64,000 bases of DNA from Haloferax larsenii JCM 13917 (GCF_000336955.1 NZ_AOLI01000009.1:165171-229170), one strand, 5' to 3'. Positions 50,945-60,470 are shown, counted from the first letter of the stretch. A program made the numbers and translations. Notes: generated from the sequence alone by a model not told the origin.

Positions 50945-51973
50945 ATGGGCAGGGACGACGGGGATGCCGCACCGGACGGTGGTTCGTCCGGGAACGAGAG
51001 CGGCCGCGGGGCGCAAACCGGGAGTGTGAATTCGGCGTCCGGCGCGGCCGACACACACCATTCTGAGAGCGACGGCCGACCAGATTCCGGGAGCGACGAC
51101 GCACGCGAACCGAGTACCGACGAGGCAATCGAGAAGCTTCTCAGGCCGCGCGGCGCGGCCGATGGCGACGACACGCCGGAGGAGTTAGCGGACCTGAAAT
51201 TCATCGGTCCCGCGACGGCAGCAGAACTCGGCGACTCCGAAATCGGCGTCGAATCTATCCTCGACGGGGCAGTCTGCTACCGCGACCTCGTCGATGCGGG
51301 GGTCAATCCGGGCGTCGCGGCCAAGATTCGTCGCTGGCACTCGCTTTCGTGGTCGTTCAGTTCCGGTGACGACCTCGACCGCCGCTCCGCGCAAGTTCGT
51401 GGACTCGGCGACGAAGAACGGGAGTGGGTCGCGGCGAGTTCCGGCGACTGGGGCACCGACGACGACGCCGAAACTGCTGACGGCGATTGGACCCCGACCG
51501 GCGAGTCGCAGGCGACGACCGGCCCGACGCGAGAGGGCGATTGGACGCCCTCCGGGTCGGCCGCACAGTCCGAGAATGCGACCAAAAGCGGTGATTGGAC
51601 GCCGACGAACCGAGAGGAGTCATCCGACGCGACACGTTCCACTCAGGGATGCGACCCCAATCAGCGAAGTGGCACCAGTCACGGGGGAGACTGGACACCG
51701 AGCGGGACGTCCAACGCCGGGAGTAGCGCGTCCGCAGATGGGTCCGGTGACGCGCTCGCCGCCGAAGCAGCGTGGCGTGAGCGTTCGAAACCGACGCCAC
51801 TCACCACGCTCGACGGTATCGACGAAGCCGACGCCGAGATGCTCGCCGAGGCGGGCGTTCGCTCCGTGCGCCGACTCGCCACTGCCGACCCCGAACACGT
51901 CGCAGACGCCCTGCAAATCGACCCTGCGGTCGTCAGCGCGTGGAAGGGACAGGCCCGCGAGTCGATGGAGTAG
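50945..51973 (+). CDS. Helix-hairpin-helix protein with GDWTP repeats
   Basis: 342 aa. A Ser/Gly/Asp-rich N-terminus is followed by a helix-hairpin-helix-like segment (ELADLKFIGPATAAELGDSE) near residue 83. A central low-complexity region has five GDW repeats, four of them GDWTP[ST] (about residues 165-260). A C-terminal helix-hairpin-helix-like domain reads TLDGIDEADAEMLAEAG. Both ends could bind DNA or proteins. Start is uncertain: ATG 50945 is used, GTG 50927 is possible. Confidence 0.72.
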   Translation: MGRDDGDAAPDGGSSGNESGRGAQTGSVNSASGAADTHHSESDGRPDSGSDDAREPSTDEAIEKLLRPRGAADGDDTPEELADLKFIGPATAAELGDSEIGVESILDGAVCYRDLVDAGVNPGVAAKIRRWHSLSWSFSSGDDLDRRSAQVRGLGDEEREWVAASSGDWGTDDDAETADGDWTPTGESQATTGPTREGDWTPSGSAAQSENATKSGDWTPTNREESSDATRSTQGCDPNQRSGTSHGGDWTPSGTSNAGSSASADGSGDALAAEAAWRERSKPTPLTTLDGIDEADAEMLAEAGVRSVRRLATADPEHVADALQIDPAVVSAWKGQARESME

Positions 51974-52135
51974 TCTATACTGTCCGAAAATTTACTATCT
52001 GAGTAGTAATTTATATTCACAGTATTTTGAATCGCAATATTTGACTAGAGCGCTTCTACCGGTTGGATTCCACACTTTCTGAGTTCCCGCTCCAGCCAAT
52101 GACTTTATATACAAAGTTACCCGATGCTGACGTAG

Positions 52136-52270
52136 ATGATGCTCGGTGTCGACACGTCCGTTAGCCCCGCCGAGGCGGGTCCCACGTCTTCGACAGCCCC
52201 CGGTTCTGATTCCTCGCTGGTCCGAACTCCCCGGTGTTGTATCTGCGGTGCGTCGGAGGTGCGGTGCTGA
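52136..52270 (+). CDS. 44-residue Cys-rich small protein coupled to fructose-bisphosphatase
   Basis: Starts with two ATG codons. Most of it is Ser/Pro/Ala-rich and it ends in [13 protein letters not shown], four Cys residues that could bind zinc. A strong TATA (CTTTATATA) lies about 30 nt before the ATG, so this frame is first on a leaderless mRNA. Its TGA shares an A with the fructose-bisphosphatase ATG (TGATG at 52268-52272), so the two are coupled. Confidence 0.55.
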   Translation: MMLGVDTSVSPAEAGPTSSTAPGSDSSLVRTPRCCICGASEVRC

Positions 52271-53163
52271 TGGCGACCCACGACGTGAACACGGCAGATT
52301 CCACGGAGGATGTCCGAACTATCGACCAAGTGGTCGACGTTATCGCGACCACCGCGCCCGAGATTCGCACGGGACTTCCCGGCCGCCGCGTTGCGTCGGA
52401 AGAAGAGAACCCGAGCGGCGAGACACAGATGGCCGCCGACGTGTTCGCCGACGACCTGCTCTGTGAGCGAATCGGCGCACTCGACGGTGTCAGCGAGTAC
52501 GCGAGCGAGGAACGCCCCGAGTCTATCGACGTCGGCAGTGGCAACCTCTCGGTCGCTGTCGACCCCCTCGACGGGTCGTCGAACCTCAAGCCGAACAACA
52601 CGATGGGGACCATCTTCGCCGTCTACGACGCGCCGCTTCCGGCCCACGGCCGCGACCTCGTCGCCGCCGGCTACGTCCTCTACGGCCCCGTGATGACGAT
52701 GATTGTCGCCCGCAAGGGCTCGGTCGACGAGTTCGTCATCTACGACGATTCGAGCTACGAACTCGTCCGTGAGGACGTCACGCTCCCCGACGAGGGGACC
52801 GTCTACGGATTCGGTGGTCGCGTCCCCGACTGGACCGAGGACTTCGAGAACTTCGCGCGCGAGGTCGAACAGGACGCGTCGCGCAAACTCCGCTACGGCG
52901 GCTCGATGATTGGCGACGTGAACCAGATTCTCTCCTACGGCGGCATCTTCAGCTACCCCGGTCTCCAGTCGGCACCGGAGGGGAAACTCCGCGTACAGTT
53001 CGAAGGCTACCCCATCGGCTACATCCTCGAAACCGCCGGTGGCGCGTCCTCCGACGGAACACAGTCGCTTCTCGACGTCGACAAAGACGAACTCCACGCA
53101 CGGACCCCGGTCCACATCGGCAACGAGAGTCTTATCGACGACCTCGAAGCGGCGCTCGACTGA
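52270..53163 (+). CDS. fbp: Fructose-1,6-bisphosphatase class I
   Basis: Gluconeogenic phosphatase, 297 aa, converting fructose 1,6-bisphosphate to fructose 6-phosphate. The metal motif VDPLDGSSN is near residue 97, with the early acidic cluster RVASEEEN (residues 40-47). [11 protein letters not shown] and [12 protein letters not shown] match the class I substrate region. The ATG at 52270 overlaps the stop of the upstream 44-codon ORF. Sedoheptulose bisphosphatase activity is not excluded. Confidence 0.9.
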   Translation: MATHDVNTADSTEDVRTIDQVVDVIATTAPEIRTGLPGRRVASEEENPSGETQMAADVFADDLLCERIGALDGVSEYASEERPESIDVGSGNLSVAVDPLDGSSNLKPNNTMGTIFAVYDAPLPAHGRDLVAAGYVLYGPVMTMIVARKGSVDEFVIYDDSSYELVREDVTLPDEGTVYGFGGRVPDWTEDFENFAREVEQDASRKLRYGGSMIGDVNQILSYGGIFSYPGLQSAPEGKLRVQFEGYPIGYILETAGGASSDGTQSLLDVDKDELHARTPVHIGNESLIDDLEAALD

Positions 53164-53174
53164 CTCGGTCTGGA

Positions 53175-54485
53175 CTACCGACCGAGTTCGTTTGCCACGG
53201 CCTGAGTGAGTCTCGTAGCCGTCGGCTTCGCCGCCTCTGCGAGCGTTCGAGCAGCGACGTAGCGGGCGTACGCCTCTGTCGCAAGCTTGGTGGACCGGGC
53301 TCCGGTACTCCGCGCTTCGCTGACTACGTTCTCTAGGTCACGGTCACCGTTGATGGCTTTGAGCTGTGCCTGTCGAACACAGGTTTGCTCGACGGGGCCA
53401 CCGACGTTTGAACGCGCCTGCTGGAGTGCGTCGAGAGCTGCACGCCGAGACGAGACCAGTGCCTCGCTCGACTTTGGAACCGATAGCGTGTCAGTATCGA
53501 GTCGTTCCCGGGCTGTGAGTCGTTGTCGCCGCCATCGGAGGTTCGAGAGTGCCGTCGCCGGACGGTCCGCGCCGAGCGCGTCTCGAACGTCGCGCGGTGG
53601 CCTGACGGACAGTTCGTCGAGCACCTCGCGGACGACCCATGGCCGGTCGTCCGAGACCGGAGTTACCGATTCGATGTCTGCCTCGGTCGTTTCGAGGAGG
53701 TTCCGCGCCGCGACTGTCATCGGGTCTCGAAGCGATGGCGTTCCCTCGAAGACCTGTGTTCGTTGCCCGCCGATGACGGCGTTCGCGTCCGCGAGTGCCG
53801 CACGGGCGTGTGCGATTTCGGCCGCAGCAGCGGCGAACAGTCGAGCGCGTTTCTCGTCGTCGTCGGTGCTGTCGACGCCGTCCAGTGCCTGGTCGACCGA
53901 TTCGAGTGAGGACGCGGCTTCAGAGAGAAGTTGTTCAGTCACGCTGGCGACGTAGATACCGACCGAAACCGTCGTCGCCCGATACTCGACCCCAGTCCAC
54001 GAACGGGCGAGTACACGGACGAGGTTGGTGTGCTGCTCTCGGAGACCGTCAGTCTCGGCCGGGCCCACGGCAGTATCGAGCCATCCGTGCCCTCTTCCGA
54101 GCGTCGTTCGTGCTTCTCGGACCCTCCGCATCGCACTGGTGGACTGTTGGGTGGTGCTCTCAGTAATGGCCGCTCGACCCCACTTCAAGTGCTTCGACGC
54201 TTGCTCGACGGAGGGATTGTCCGGTGAGACGTGGTTGGGGAGCGAGGACAGACGCTCGGCGAGTACCGACGCGCTTCGTTCCGCGGTCTCACGCGCGCTC
54301 CAGAGGTAGCCGTCGGCGAGCGGAAGGTCACCCGGTGGAACTCGCATAATTTGGTCTTGGAGTTCCCTTTCGAGCGCCGCCGCGTCGTAGTTCCAGCGGC
54401 CGAGACACCCCGCGAGTCCGGAGAAGACGATGGCACCGGCAGCACCGAGGAACGCGCGTCGGGAGGGAGTCGAGAGAGGAGACAC
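53175..54485 (-). CDS. Tat lipoprotein with long helical domain
   Basis: 436 aa. The Tat signal is SRRAFLGAAG and the lipobox GLAGC (Cys27). The mature part is nearly all alpha helix, rich in Ala, Arg and Glu (RARLFAAAAAEIAHARAALA), with no catalytic signature. It may be a surface or scaffold protein. It stands alone, convergent with fructose-bisphosphatase and divergent from the carboxylase subunit. Confidence 0.75.
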   Translation of the reverse strand: MSPLSTPSRRAFLGAAGAIVFSGLAGCLGRWNYDAAALERELQDQIMRVPPGDLPLADGYLWSARETAERSASVLAERLSSLPNHVSPDNPSVEQASKHLKWGRAAITESTTQQSTSAMRRVREARTTLGRGHGWLDTAVGPAETDGLREQHTNLVRVLARSWTGVEYRATTVSVGIYVASVTEQLLSEAASSLESVDQALDGVDSTDDDEKRARLFAAAAAEIAHARAALADANAVIGGQRTQVFEGTPSLRDPMTVAARNLLETTEADIESVTPVSDDRPWVVREVLDELSVRPPRDVRDALGADRPATALSNLRWRRQRLTARERLDTDTLSVPKSSEALVSSRRAALDALQQARSNVGGPVEQTCVRQAQLKAINGDRDLENVVSEARSTGARSTKLATEAYARYVAARTLAEAAKPTATRLTQAVANELGR

Positions 54486-54581
54486 GGCGAATACGTTTCG
54501 TCAGATAACACATCCCTGTTTCGGAGAGGTGGCAAATCGTGCATGGAAAACCATTTTGATTCCGGTGTGTCATCCGAACGT

Positions 54582-56327
54582 ATGAAGGTTAGAATCGGTG
54601 ACGGCGCGACCGGCGAAGAGGCAGAAGCCATCGCGGGCGCGCTGGCGCGACACCTCGGAACGGACGTCGACGTGTACGTCGGCGACGAGGACGACGCCGC
54701 AGCGAACGCCGAACCGCCAGCAGAGGCCTTCCCGCTCGACGACGACCTCTCTCCGACAGAGCGTGAAGAACAACTCAAAGAGGAGATTGCCGACATCCTC
54801 GGTGGGGGTCCACAGAAGTACAAAGACCGCCTCCCCGAGCAGGGCAAACTGTTCGTCCGTGACCGTCTCGACCTCTGGTTCCCCGAGGGCCTGAAGTTCG
54901 AAGACGGCAAGTTCGCTAACTTCGACTCGTGGCACGAAGACTCGCCGGAAGTCGAGGAATCAGACCCGAACAATCGGCTTCCGGGTGACGGGCTGCTCAC
55001 CGGCGCGGCCGAGTTCGAAGACCGCGACCTCCACTTCATGGCCAACGACTTCACCGTCAAGGCCGGGTCGATGGCGCGCCGCGGCGTCGAGAAGTTCCTC
55101 CGCATGCAACAGCGCGCGCTCAAGACCGGCAAGCCGGTACTCTACCTGATGGACTCTTCCGGCGGGCGCATCGACCAGCAGACCGGCTTCTTCGCCAACC
55201 GCGAGGGCATCGGGAAGTACTACTACAACCACTCGATGCTCTCGGGGTACGTCCCGCAAATCTGCGTCCTCTACGGGCCGTGTATCGCCGGTGCGGCGTA
55301 CACGCCCGTCTTCGCGGACTTCACCATCATGGTCGAGGGGATGTCGGCGATGGCCATCGCCTCCCCGCGGATGGTGAAGATGGTCACTGGCGAGGAAATC
55401 GACATGCAGGACCTCGGCGGTGCGCACATGCACGCCCAAGAGTCGGGAAGCGCCGACCTCGTCGCCCGCGACGAGGAACACGCCCGCGAACTCGTGGCGC
55501 AGCTCATCACCTACCTGCCCGACAAGGCAGGCGAGAAACCGCCGCGCTCGGAGCCGAAACCACCGCGGTTCTCCCCCGAAGGCATCGACGAACTCATCCC
55601 CGAGTCACCGAACCGCGCCTACGACGTTCACGACCTCATCGCGCGCATCGCCGACGCCGAGTCCGTCTTCGAACTGAAACCCGACTACGGCAAGGAAATC
55701 GTCACGGCGTTCGCCCGCATCGACGGCCGACCGGTCGGCATCGTCGCCAACCAACCCACGGAGCGTTCGGGCGCAATCTTCCCCGACGCCGCCGAGAAGG
55801 CCGCAGAGTTCATCTGGACGTGCGACGCCTACGAGATTCCGCTTCTGTACCTCTGTGACACGCCGGGCTTCATGGCCGGGTCGCAGGTCGAGAAAGACGC
55901 CATTCTGGAGAAAGGCAAGAAGTTCATCTACGCCACGTCGTCGGCGACGGTGCCGAAGCAGACGGTCATCGTACGCAAGGCCTACGGCGCGGGTATCTAC
56001 GCGATGGGCGGCCCCGCCTACGACCCAGACAGCGTCATCGGCCTCCCGTCGGGCGAAATCGGTATCATGGGCCCCGAGGCAGCAATCAACGCCGTCTACG
56101 CGAACAAACTCAACGCCATCGACGACCCCGAAGAGCGGAAAGCGATGGAAGACGAACTCCGCGAGGAGTACCGCGAGGACATCAACGTCCACCGGATGGC
56201 GAGCGAAGTCGTCATCGACGAAATCGTCCCGCCGTCGACGCTCCGCGAGGAACTCGTCAATCGCTTCGAGTTCTACGCCGACGTGGACAAGTCGCTGCCG
56301 GACAAGAAACACGGCACCATCCTCTAA
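54582..56327 (+). CDS. Acyl-CoA carboxylase, carboxyltransferase subunit
   Basis: Biotin-dependent carboxyltransferase (acetyl-/propionyl-CoA carboxylase beta type), 581 aa. It has two crotonase-like halves: the N-terminal with LMDSSGGRIDQQTGFFANRE and the oxyanion segment GPCIAGAAYTP; the C-terminal with GIVANQPTERSGAIFPDAAE and GFMAGSQVE. The family core is ~515 aa; here an acidic N-terminal extension of ~60 residues is present. CATTTT lies about 30 nt before ATG 54582. No biotin carboxylase or carrier gene is adjacent. Substrate (propionyl- or acetyl-CoA) unresolved. Confidence 0.88.
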   Translation: MKVRIGDGATGEEAEAIAGALARHLGTDVDVYVGDEDDAAANAEPPAEAFPLDDDLSPTEREEQLKEEIADILGGGPQKYKDRLPEQGKLFVRDRLDLWFPEGLKFEDGKFANFDSWHEDSPEVEESDPNNRLPGDGLLTGAAEFEDRDLHFMANDFTVKAGSMARRGVEKFLRMQQRALKTGKPVLYLMDSSGGRIDQQTGFFANREGIGKYYYNHSMLSGYVPQICVLYGPCIAGAAYTPVFADFTIMVEGMSAMAIASPRMVKMVTGEEIDMQDLGGAHMHAQESGSADLVARDEEHARELVAQLITYLPDKAGEKPPRSEPKPPRFSPEGIDELIPESPNRAYDVHDLIARIADAESVFELKPDYGKEIVTAFARIDGRPVGIVANQPTERSGAIFPDAAEKAAEFIWTCDAYEIPLLYLCDTPGFMAGSQVEKDAILEKGKKFIYATSSATVPKQTVIVRKAYGAGIYAMGGPAYDPDSVIGLPSGEIGIMGPEAAINAVYANKLNAIDDPEERKAMEDELREEYREDINVHRMASEVVIDEIVPPSTLREELVNRFEFYADVDKSLPDKKHGTIL

Positions 56328-56390
56328 GACGGCGTCTGAGCGGCGTTAATACTCTGTTTTTCCGGCCGGTAATGTCGCGATAAGTGACGT

Positions 56391-56813
56391 ATGGAGTGGC
56401 TACTGAGGATACCTGCGCGCCAACCACGGGTGTCACCGTCTCTGGTGCGTGTTATGAGCCTCGAAACACCGCGGCCTGAGTCCGCCCCGACGCTCTTCTC
56501 CCGCGTCGTCAGCGACGATTCCCACCTCTGGTTGGTCACGCTCTTGGCGCTCGTCCTCGACGTGGCGACCACGATGTTCGGGCTGAGTCTCGGCCTCTCT
56601 GAGCTGAATCCGGTCGTCCTCGCCCTGATGCCGCAGTTCGGCGCGCTCGGGACGTTGCTCTTGTTGAAATCGGTCGTGCTTCTCATCTCAGGGACGATGT
56701 GGGTGTTTCTCCCCGTTCGCTACCGCGGTGCGATTCCAATCGGTGTCGCGGTCCCGTGGGGCGTCGCGGGCCTGATGAACGCCCAACTCATCCTCTTGAC
56801 GTCAGTGGGGTAG
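56391..56813 (+). CDS. DUF5658-like membrane protein
   Basis: 140 aa. Three hydrophobic segments (about residues 45-68, 80-105 and 110-138) with DVATTMFGLSLGLSELNPV, the conserved pattern of a small membrane family I take to be DUF5658. An alternative ATG at 56454 would remove 21 residues; neither has a clear TATA. Function unknown. Confidence 0.7.
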   Translation: MEWLLRIPARQPRVSPSLVRVMSLETPRPESAPTLFSRVVSDDSHLWLVTLLALVLDVATTMFGLSLGLSELNPVVLALMPQFGALGTLLLLKSVVLLISGTMWVFLPVRYRGAIPIGVAVPWGVAGLMNAQLILLTSVG

Positions 56814-56848
56814 CAGGGCAGCGCGAACGAGAAGCGCGTAGCCGGGTG

Positions 56849-57280
56849 CTAATTGGCGGTGGTGTCCCGAAGCGACTCGACGAGCACCGCCCACGCGAGT
56901 CCCGCCAATCCGATGTCGCGGGCGAGCACGTCGCCGAACAGCCCGCCCTCGACGACGAATGCGACCGCGAGATACAGACACGTCGCCGTGAGCGAGACGG
57001 CCGCGACGGCGCTCGCAACGCTGGTGTATCGGTCCGCGACGATGGCCGCGCCGAAGCCGACTTCGAGGACGCCGTTGACGAGCATGAACACGACCGGCGA
57101 GACGACGAGAAACGGCGCGAGCCAGTCTGTGACGTAGGCCGACCACGCCAGCGGGTCGAGGAGTTTGTGCACACCAGCGGCGAACACCATCGCGCCGAGA
57201 CCGACCCGCGCGAGAGCCATCGGTGCGGGGGCACGAGCGGCGCGCTCGGCGAGGTGCGACGCGAAGCCGTCGAAGTCCAT
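56849..57280 (-). CDS. DoxX-like membrane protein
   Basis: 143 aa with four hydrophobic helices; ALARVGLGAMVFAAGVHKLL at the first helix resembles DoxX/MauE-like proteins. The ATG at 57280 (MDFDGF) is used, not an upstream frame. A second protein of this type in the window (other at 20644), but the two are not close paralogues. Redox or quinone-linked roles are suspected for the family. Confidence 0.75.
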   Translation of the reverse strand: MDFDGFASHLAERAARAPAPMALARVGLGAMVFAAGVHKLLDPLAWSAYVTDWLAPFLVVSPVVFMLVNGVLEVGFGAAIVADRYTSVASAVAAVSLTATCLYLAVAFVVEGGLFGDVLARDIGLAGLAWAVLVESLRDTTAN

Positions 57281-57363
57281 AGCCCGACGTAGCGACGCAG
57301 CGCACAAAGCGGTACGGAACGAGAAGGTCGAAGCGGAGAAGAGCCTGTTTCGGATACGACGCC

Positions 57364-57825
57364 CTACGCTTCGTCGACGTTCGCTTTCTTCAGCGACAGC
57401 GCGGTGCGCTCGAACTCACACACGAGGTCGTCGTCCTGATTGAACACCTCGACTTTCATCGTCACGATACCGCGCTCTCCATCGGACGTTTCGCGCTTGT
57501 CGAGGACGGTGGTTTGCGCGCGGAGCGTGTCGCCGTGGAACACCGGGTTCGGATGCGACACGTTGTCGTAGCTGAGGTTCGCGACGATGGTCCCGTCGGT
57601 CGTATCGGGAATCGAGACGCCGACTGCGAGGCTCATCGTGAACAGGCCGTTGACCAGACGCTCGCCGAACTGCGTGTCCGCGGCGAACTCCTCGTCGAGG
57701 TGCAGCGGCTGCTGGTTCATCGTCATGTCGCAGAAACGCTGGTTGTCTGACTCCGAGACCGTCCGCCGCTTTTCGTGTTCGATGGTCTGTCCGACCTCGA
57801 ACTCCTCGTAGTACAGGCCAGTCAT
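57364..57825 (-). CDS. MaoC-like hot-dog dehydratase
   Basis: Single hot-dog domain of the MaoC type, 153 aa, with the hydratase motif: FCDMTMNQQPLHLDEEFA carries the active-site His (residue 42) and nearby Asp. GLFTMSLAVGVS is the central helix. Such proteins hydrate enoyl-CoA or mesaconyl-CoA. It is divergent from the first glutamate dehydrogenase, and a CitE-like lyase lies 1.6 kb away, a combination that hints at C4/C5 CoA chemistry. Confidence 0.85.
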   Translation of the reverse strand: MTGLYYEEFEVGQTIEHEKRRTVSESDNQRFCDMTMNQQPLHLDEEFAADTQFGERLVNGLFTMSLAVGVSIPDTTDGTIVANLSYDNVSHPNPVFHGDTLRAQTTVLDKRETSDGERGIVTMKVEVFNQDDDLVCEFERTALSLKKANVDEA

Positions 57826-58007
57826 ACGCCAGTTTGTGTAAGACCGTGATAAAACCGTGACGGTTCGGTGGCCGTTTCACGGTATGACAACTCTTGCCCC
57901 AAGCGAAATCAGATAACAACCGTTATAATTATTCAACGAAGAGCAACGCGAACACGCTCATTAGCTGCCCACACGGGCGGCTGGTGAACGTCATGGACAG
58001 TATCTGA

Positions 58008-58037
58008 CCGGCTGCACGGCCGGTACCAGGCTGGTAC
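58008..58037 (+). promoter_or_regulatory. Two hairpins in the leader of the first glutamate dehydrogenase
   Basis: CCGGC...GCCGG around 58010-58024 is followed by GTACCA-GGC-TGGTAC at 58023-58037, a perfect inverted repeat ending 9 nt before the ATG. An AT-rich TATA candidate is near 57923-57935, so both lie in a ~90-nt leader. They could modulate translation or bind a regulator. Confidence 0.35.
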
Positions 58038-58046
58038 GAACGCACT

Positions 58047-59333
58047 ATGGCATCCGCAGCACCAACATCCGAGCCGGACGACGAACCGACGGAAGAGACA
58101 GCCCTCGAAACAGCCCGACGTCAACTCGACCGCGCGGCAGCGCACCTCGACGTCGACCCGGGCATCATCGAGCGGCTTCACCACCCGAACCAGGTCCACC
58201 GCGTCTCGGTCCCTCTCGAGCGTGACGATGGCTCGACCGCAGTCTACACCGGCTACCGCGCCCAGCACGACAGCGTGCGCGGCCCGTACAAAGGCGGCCT
58301 CCGTTTCCACCCCGACGTCACCGAAGACGAGTGTATCGGCCTCTCGATGTGGATGACGTGGAAGTGCGCCCTGATGGACATCCCATTCGGCGGCGGGAAG
58401 GGCGGCATCGTCGTCAACCCCAAAGACCTCTCTGTCGACGAGAAGGAGCGTCTGACGCGCCGCTTCGCCGAGGAACTGCGTCCCTTCATCGGCCCCACGA
58501 AAGACATCCCTGCACCCGACATGGGCACGGACTCGCAGGCGATGGCGTGGTTCATGGACGCGTACTCGATGCAGGAAGGCGAGACGCAGGCGGGCGTCGT
58601 CACGGGCAAGCCCCCTGTCGTCGGCGGGAGCAAGGGCCGTGACACGGCCCCCGGTCGCTCTGTCGCCATCATCGCTCGCGAAGCTATCGAGCACCTCGGC
58701 TGGGACCTCGAAGACACCACCGTCGCCGTGCAGGGCTTCGGCTCTGTCGGCGCACCCGCCGCGCGCCTCCTCGACGACTACGGCGCGACGGTCGTCGCCG
58801 TCTCCGACGTGAACGGCGCAATCTACGACCCCGACGGACTCGACACCCACGACGTCCCGACCCACGAGGAAGAGCCTGAAGCCGTCATGAAGTACGACGC
58901 GCCGCAGAAACTCTCCAACGAGGAACTCCTCGAACTCGACGTCGACGTCCTCATCCCGGCAGCAATCGGTAACGTGCTGACCGAGGAGAACGCCGACGAC
59001 GTGAAGGCGGACCTCATCGTCGAAGGTGCGAACGGACCGACGACCTCGGCCGCCGACGCGACCTTCGAAGAGCGCGGCATCCACGTCGTTCCCGACATCC
59101 TCGCCAACGCGGGCGGCGTCACCGTCTCGTACTTCGAGTGGCTGCAGGACCTCAACCACCGCTCGTGGTCGCTCGAACGCGTCCACGACGAACTGGAGTC
59201 CGAGATGCTCGATGCGTGGGCCGCCGTCTGCGAAGAAGTCGAATCCCGCGACGTGACGTGGCGCGACGCCGCGTACATCGTCGCACTCGAACGCGTCGCG
59301 GCCGCCCACGAGCACCGCGGGCTCTGGCCCTAG
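58047..59333 (+). CDS. gdhA: Glutamate dehydrogenase (first copy)
   Basis: Hexameric-type glutamate dehydrogenase, 428 aa, interconverting glutamate and 2-oxoglutarate plus ammonia. The substrate domain has [16 protein letters not shown] and the catalytic lysine motif [12 protein letters not shown]; the coenzyme domain has [12 protein letters not shown] near residue 229 and the following VVAVSDVNG. The N-terminus is polar. It shares the same plan as the copy at 60471-61724, with a CitE-like gene between them. Cofactor (NAD or NADP) is not assigned. Confidence 0.92.
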   Translation: MASAAPTSEPDDEPTEETALETARRQLDRAAAHLDVDPGIIERLHHPNQVHRVSVPLERDDGSTAVYTGYRAQHDSVRGPYKGGLRFHPDVTEDECIGLSMWMTWKCALMDIPFGGGKGGIVVNPKDLSVDEKERLTRRFAEELRPFIGPTKDIPAPDMGTDSQAMAWFMDAYSMQEGETQAGVVTGKPPVVGGSKGRDTAPGRSVAIIAREAIEHLGWDLEDTTVAVQGFGSVGAPAARLLDDYGATVVAVSDVNGAIYDPDGLDTHDVPTHEEEPEAVMKYDAPQKLSNEELLELDVDVLIPAAIGNVLTEENADDVKADLIVEGANGPTTSAADATFEERGIHVVPDILANAGGVTVSYFEWLQDLNHRSWSLERVHDELESEMLDAWAAVCEEVESRDVTWRDAAYIVALERVAAAHEHRGLWP

Positions 59334-59381
59334 ACGCGTCGAACACAGGCCGAACCAGCCTCGGCCAGATACGAGTGCAAC

Positions 59382-59402
59382 CGACGGCTGTCTCCGCCGT
59401 CG
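59382..59402 (+). terminator. Hairpin after first glutamate dehydrogenase
   Basis: CGACGGC (59382-59388) and GCCGTCG (59396-59402) form a perfect 7-bp stem with a 7-nt loop, 49 nt past the stop. No strong T-tract follows, so it may be an RNA-stability element rather than a true terminator. Confidence 0.35.
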
Positions 59403-59474
59403 CCACTCGTCCGCGACGACGAACAATTCAATCCCCGTACAACTTTCACCCTTCCATCCCTCTCTCCGCACGAC

Positions 59475-60314
59475 ATGCCACGACGGAGCGTCCTGTTCTC
59501 ACCCGGCGATAGACCCGAACTGATGCGCAAAGCCCCGGGCTCCGGTGCCGACGTACTCGTCTTCGACCTCGAAGACGCCGTCGCACCCGGGCGAAAAACC
59601 GAAGCCAGAGCCGCCGTCGGCGACCTCCTCGCCGACGACGAGTTCGACCCGGACGCGGAGGTTACGGTCCGTGTGAATCCGGGCGAGACGGGCCTCGAAG
59701 ATATCGCGGCCGTGTGCGAGACACATCCGCCGGACGCGCTCGTCGTCCCGAAGGCAACCGACGGGACAGACGTGACGAACGTCGCTGCCGCGGCACGGGA
59801 GGTCGGTGCCGACTGTCCAGTGATTCCGATTGTCGAGAGCGCCGCTGGTGTCCTCGCGGCCCCGGAGATTGCCGCCGCGCCCGACACCACCGCCGTCATC
59901 TTCGGTGCGGAGGACTTCGCCGCCGACGTGGGCGCGACGCGGACCGACGAAGGGACCGAAGTGCTCTACGCCAGAGAGCGCGTCGTCGTCGCGACCGCCG
60001 CAGCGGGCGTCGATGCTATCGACACGCTCCACGTCGATTACCACGACGAAGAAGGCCTACGCGAAGACGCGCGCTTCGGTCGGGAACTCGGGTACGACGG
60101 GAAGTTAGCGATTCACCCCGCACAGGTCGGCCCAATCAACGAGGCGTTCTCACCTGACCCCGAAGACGTGGCGTGGGCGAAAAAGGTGCTGCGAGCGCGT
60201 GACGAGGCGAACGCGGACGACCGCGGCGTCTTCGGCGTGGACGGCGAGATGATAGATGCGCCGCTGATTAAACAGGCGGAGAATATTCTCGACCGGGCCG
60301 GCGAATCGTACTAG
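59475..60314 (+). CDS. CitE-like (HpcH/HpaI family) acyl-CoA lyase
   Basis: TIM-barrel lyase of the CitE family, 279 aa, which cleaves or forms malyl-CoA-type esters. Visible are VLVFDLEDAVAPGRK, the catalytic-site strand IPIVESAAG, GAEDFAADVGA and KLAIHPAQVGPIN. It is a stand-alone form without citrate lyase partners, like archaeal malyl-/methylmalyl-/citramalyl-CoA lyases and the haloarchaeal malate synthase relatives. It lies between two glutamate dehydrogenases. The precise substrate is not resolved. Confidence 0.85.
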   Translation: MPRRSVLFSPGDRPELMRKAPGSGADVLVFDLEDAVAPGRKTEARAAVGDLLADDEFDPDAEVTVRVNPGETGLEDIAAVCETHPPDALVVPKATDGTDVTNVAAAAREVGADCPVIPIVESAAGVLAAPEIAAAPDTTAVIFGAEDFAADVGATRTDEGTEVLYARERVVVATAAAGVDAIDTLHVDYHDEEGLREDARFGRELGYDGKLAIHPAQVGPINEAFSPDPEDVAWAKKVLRARDEANADDRGVFGVDGEMIDAPLIKQAENILDRAGESY

Positions 60315-60403
60315 AAATCAAACAGTTTCTCGGTCCGCGTGTCGGCACGCACTAATCGGCCGACAGGTCCGTGTGCTGAATACTCCTATTACCACTAGGT
60401 ACG

Positions 60404-60423
60404 CATATTATCATTATAATATG
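60404..60423. promoter_or_regulatory. AT-rich palindrome upstream of second glutamate dehydrogenase
   Basis: CATATTA, 6 bp, TAATATG: a perfect inverted repeat just upstream of the TATA (CTTAAACC, 60441-60448). Position suggests an activator or repressor site. Confidence 0.4.
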
Positions 60424-60447
60424 GTAAAATTTCCGCTACTCTTAAAC

Positions 60448-60459
60448 CACCGGCCGGTG
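60448..60459. promoter_or_regulatory. GC palindrome between TATA and start of second glutamate dehydrogenase
   Basis: CACCGGCCGGTG, a perfect 12-bp palindrome immediately after the TATA box and 11 nt before the ATG at 60471. A bound protein would block the initiation site, so this is a good operator candidate. Confidence 0.5.
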
Positions 60460-60470
60460 CGTATCATAAC

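Noticed and set aside
57933-59471. 512-codon minus-strand frame
   Set aside because: Antisense mirror of the first glutamate dehydrogenase.
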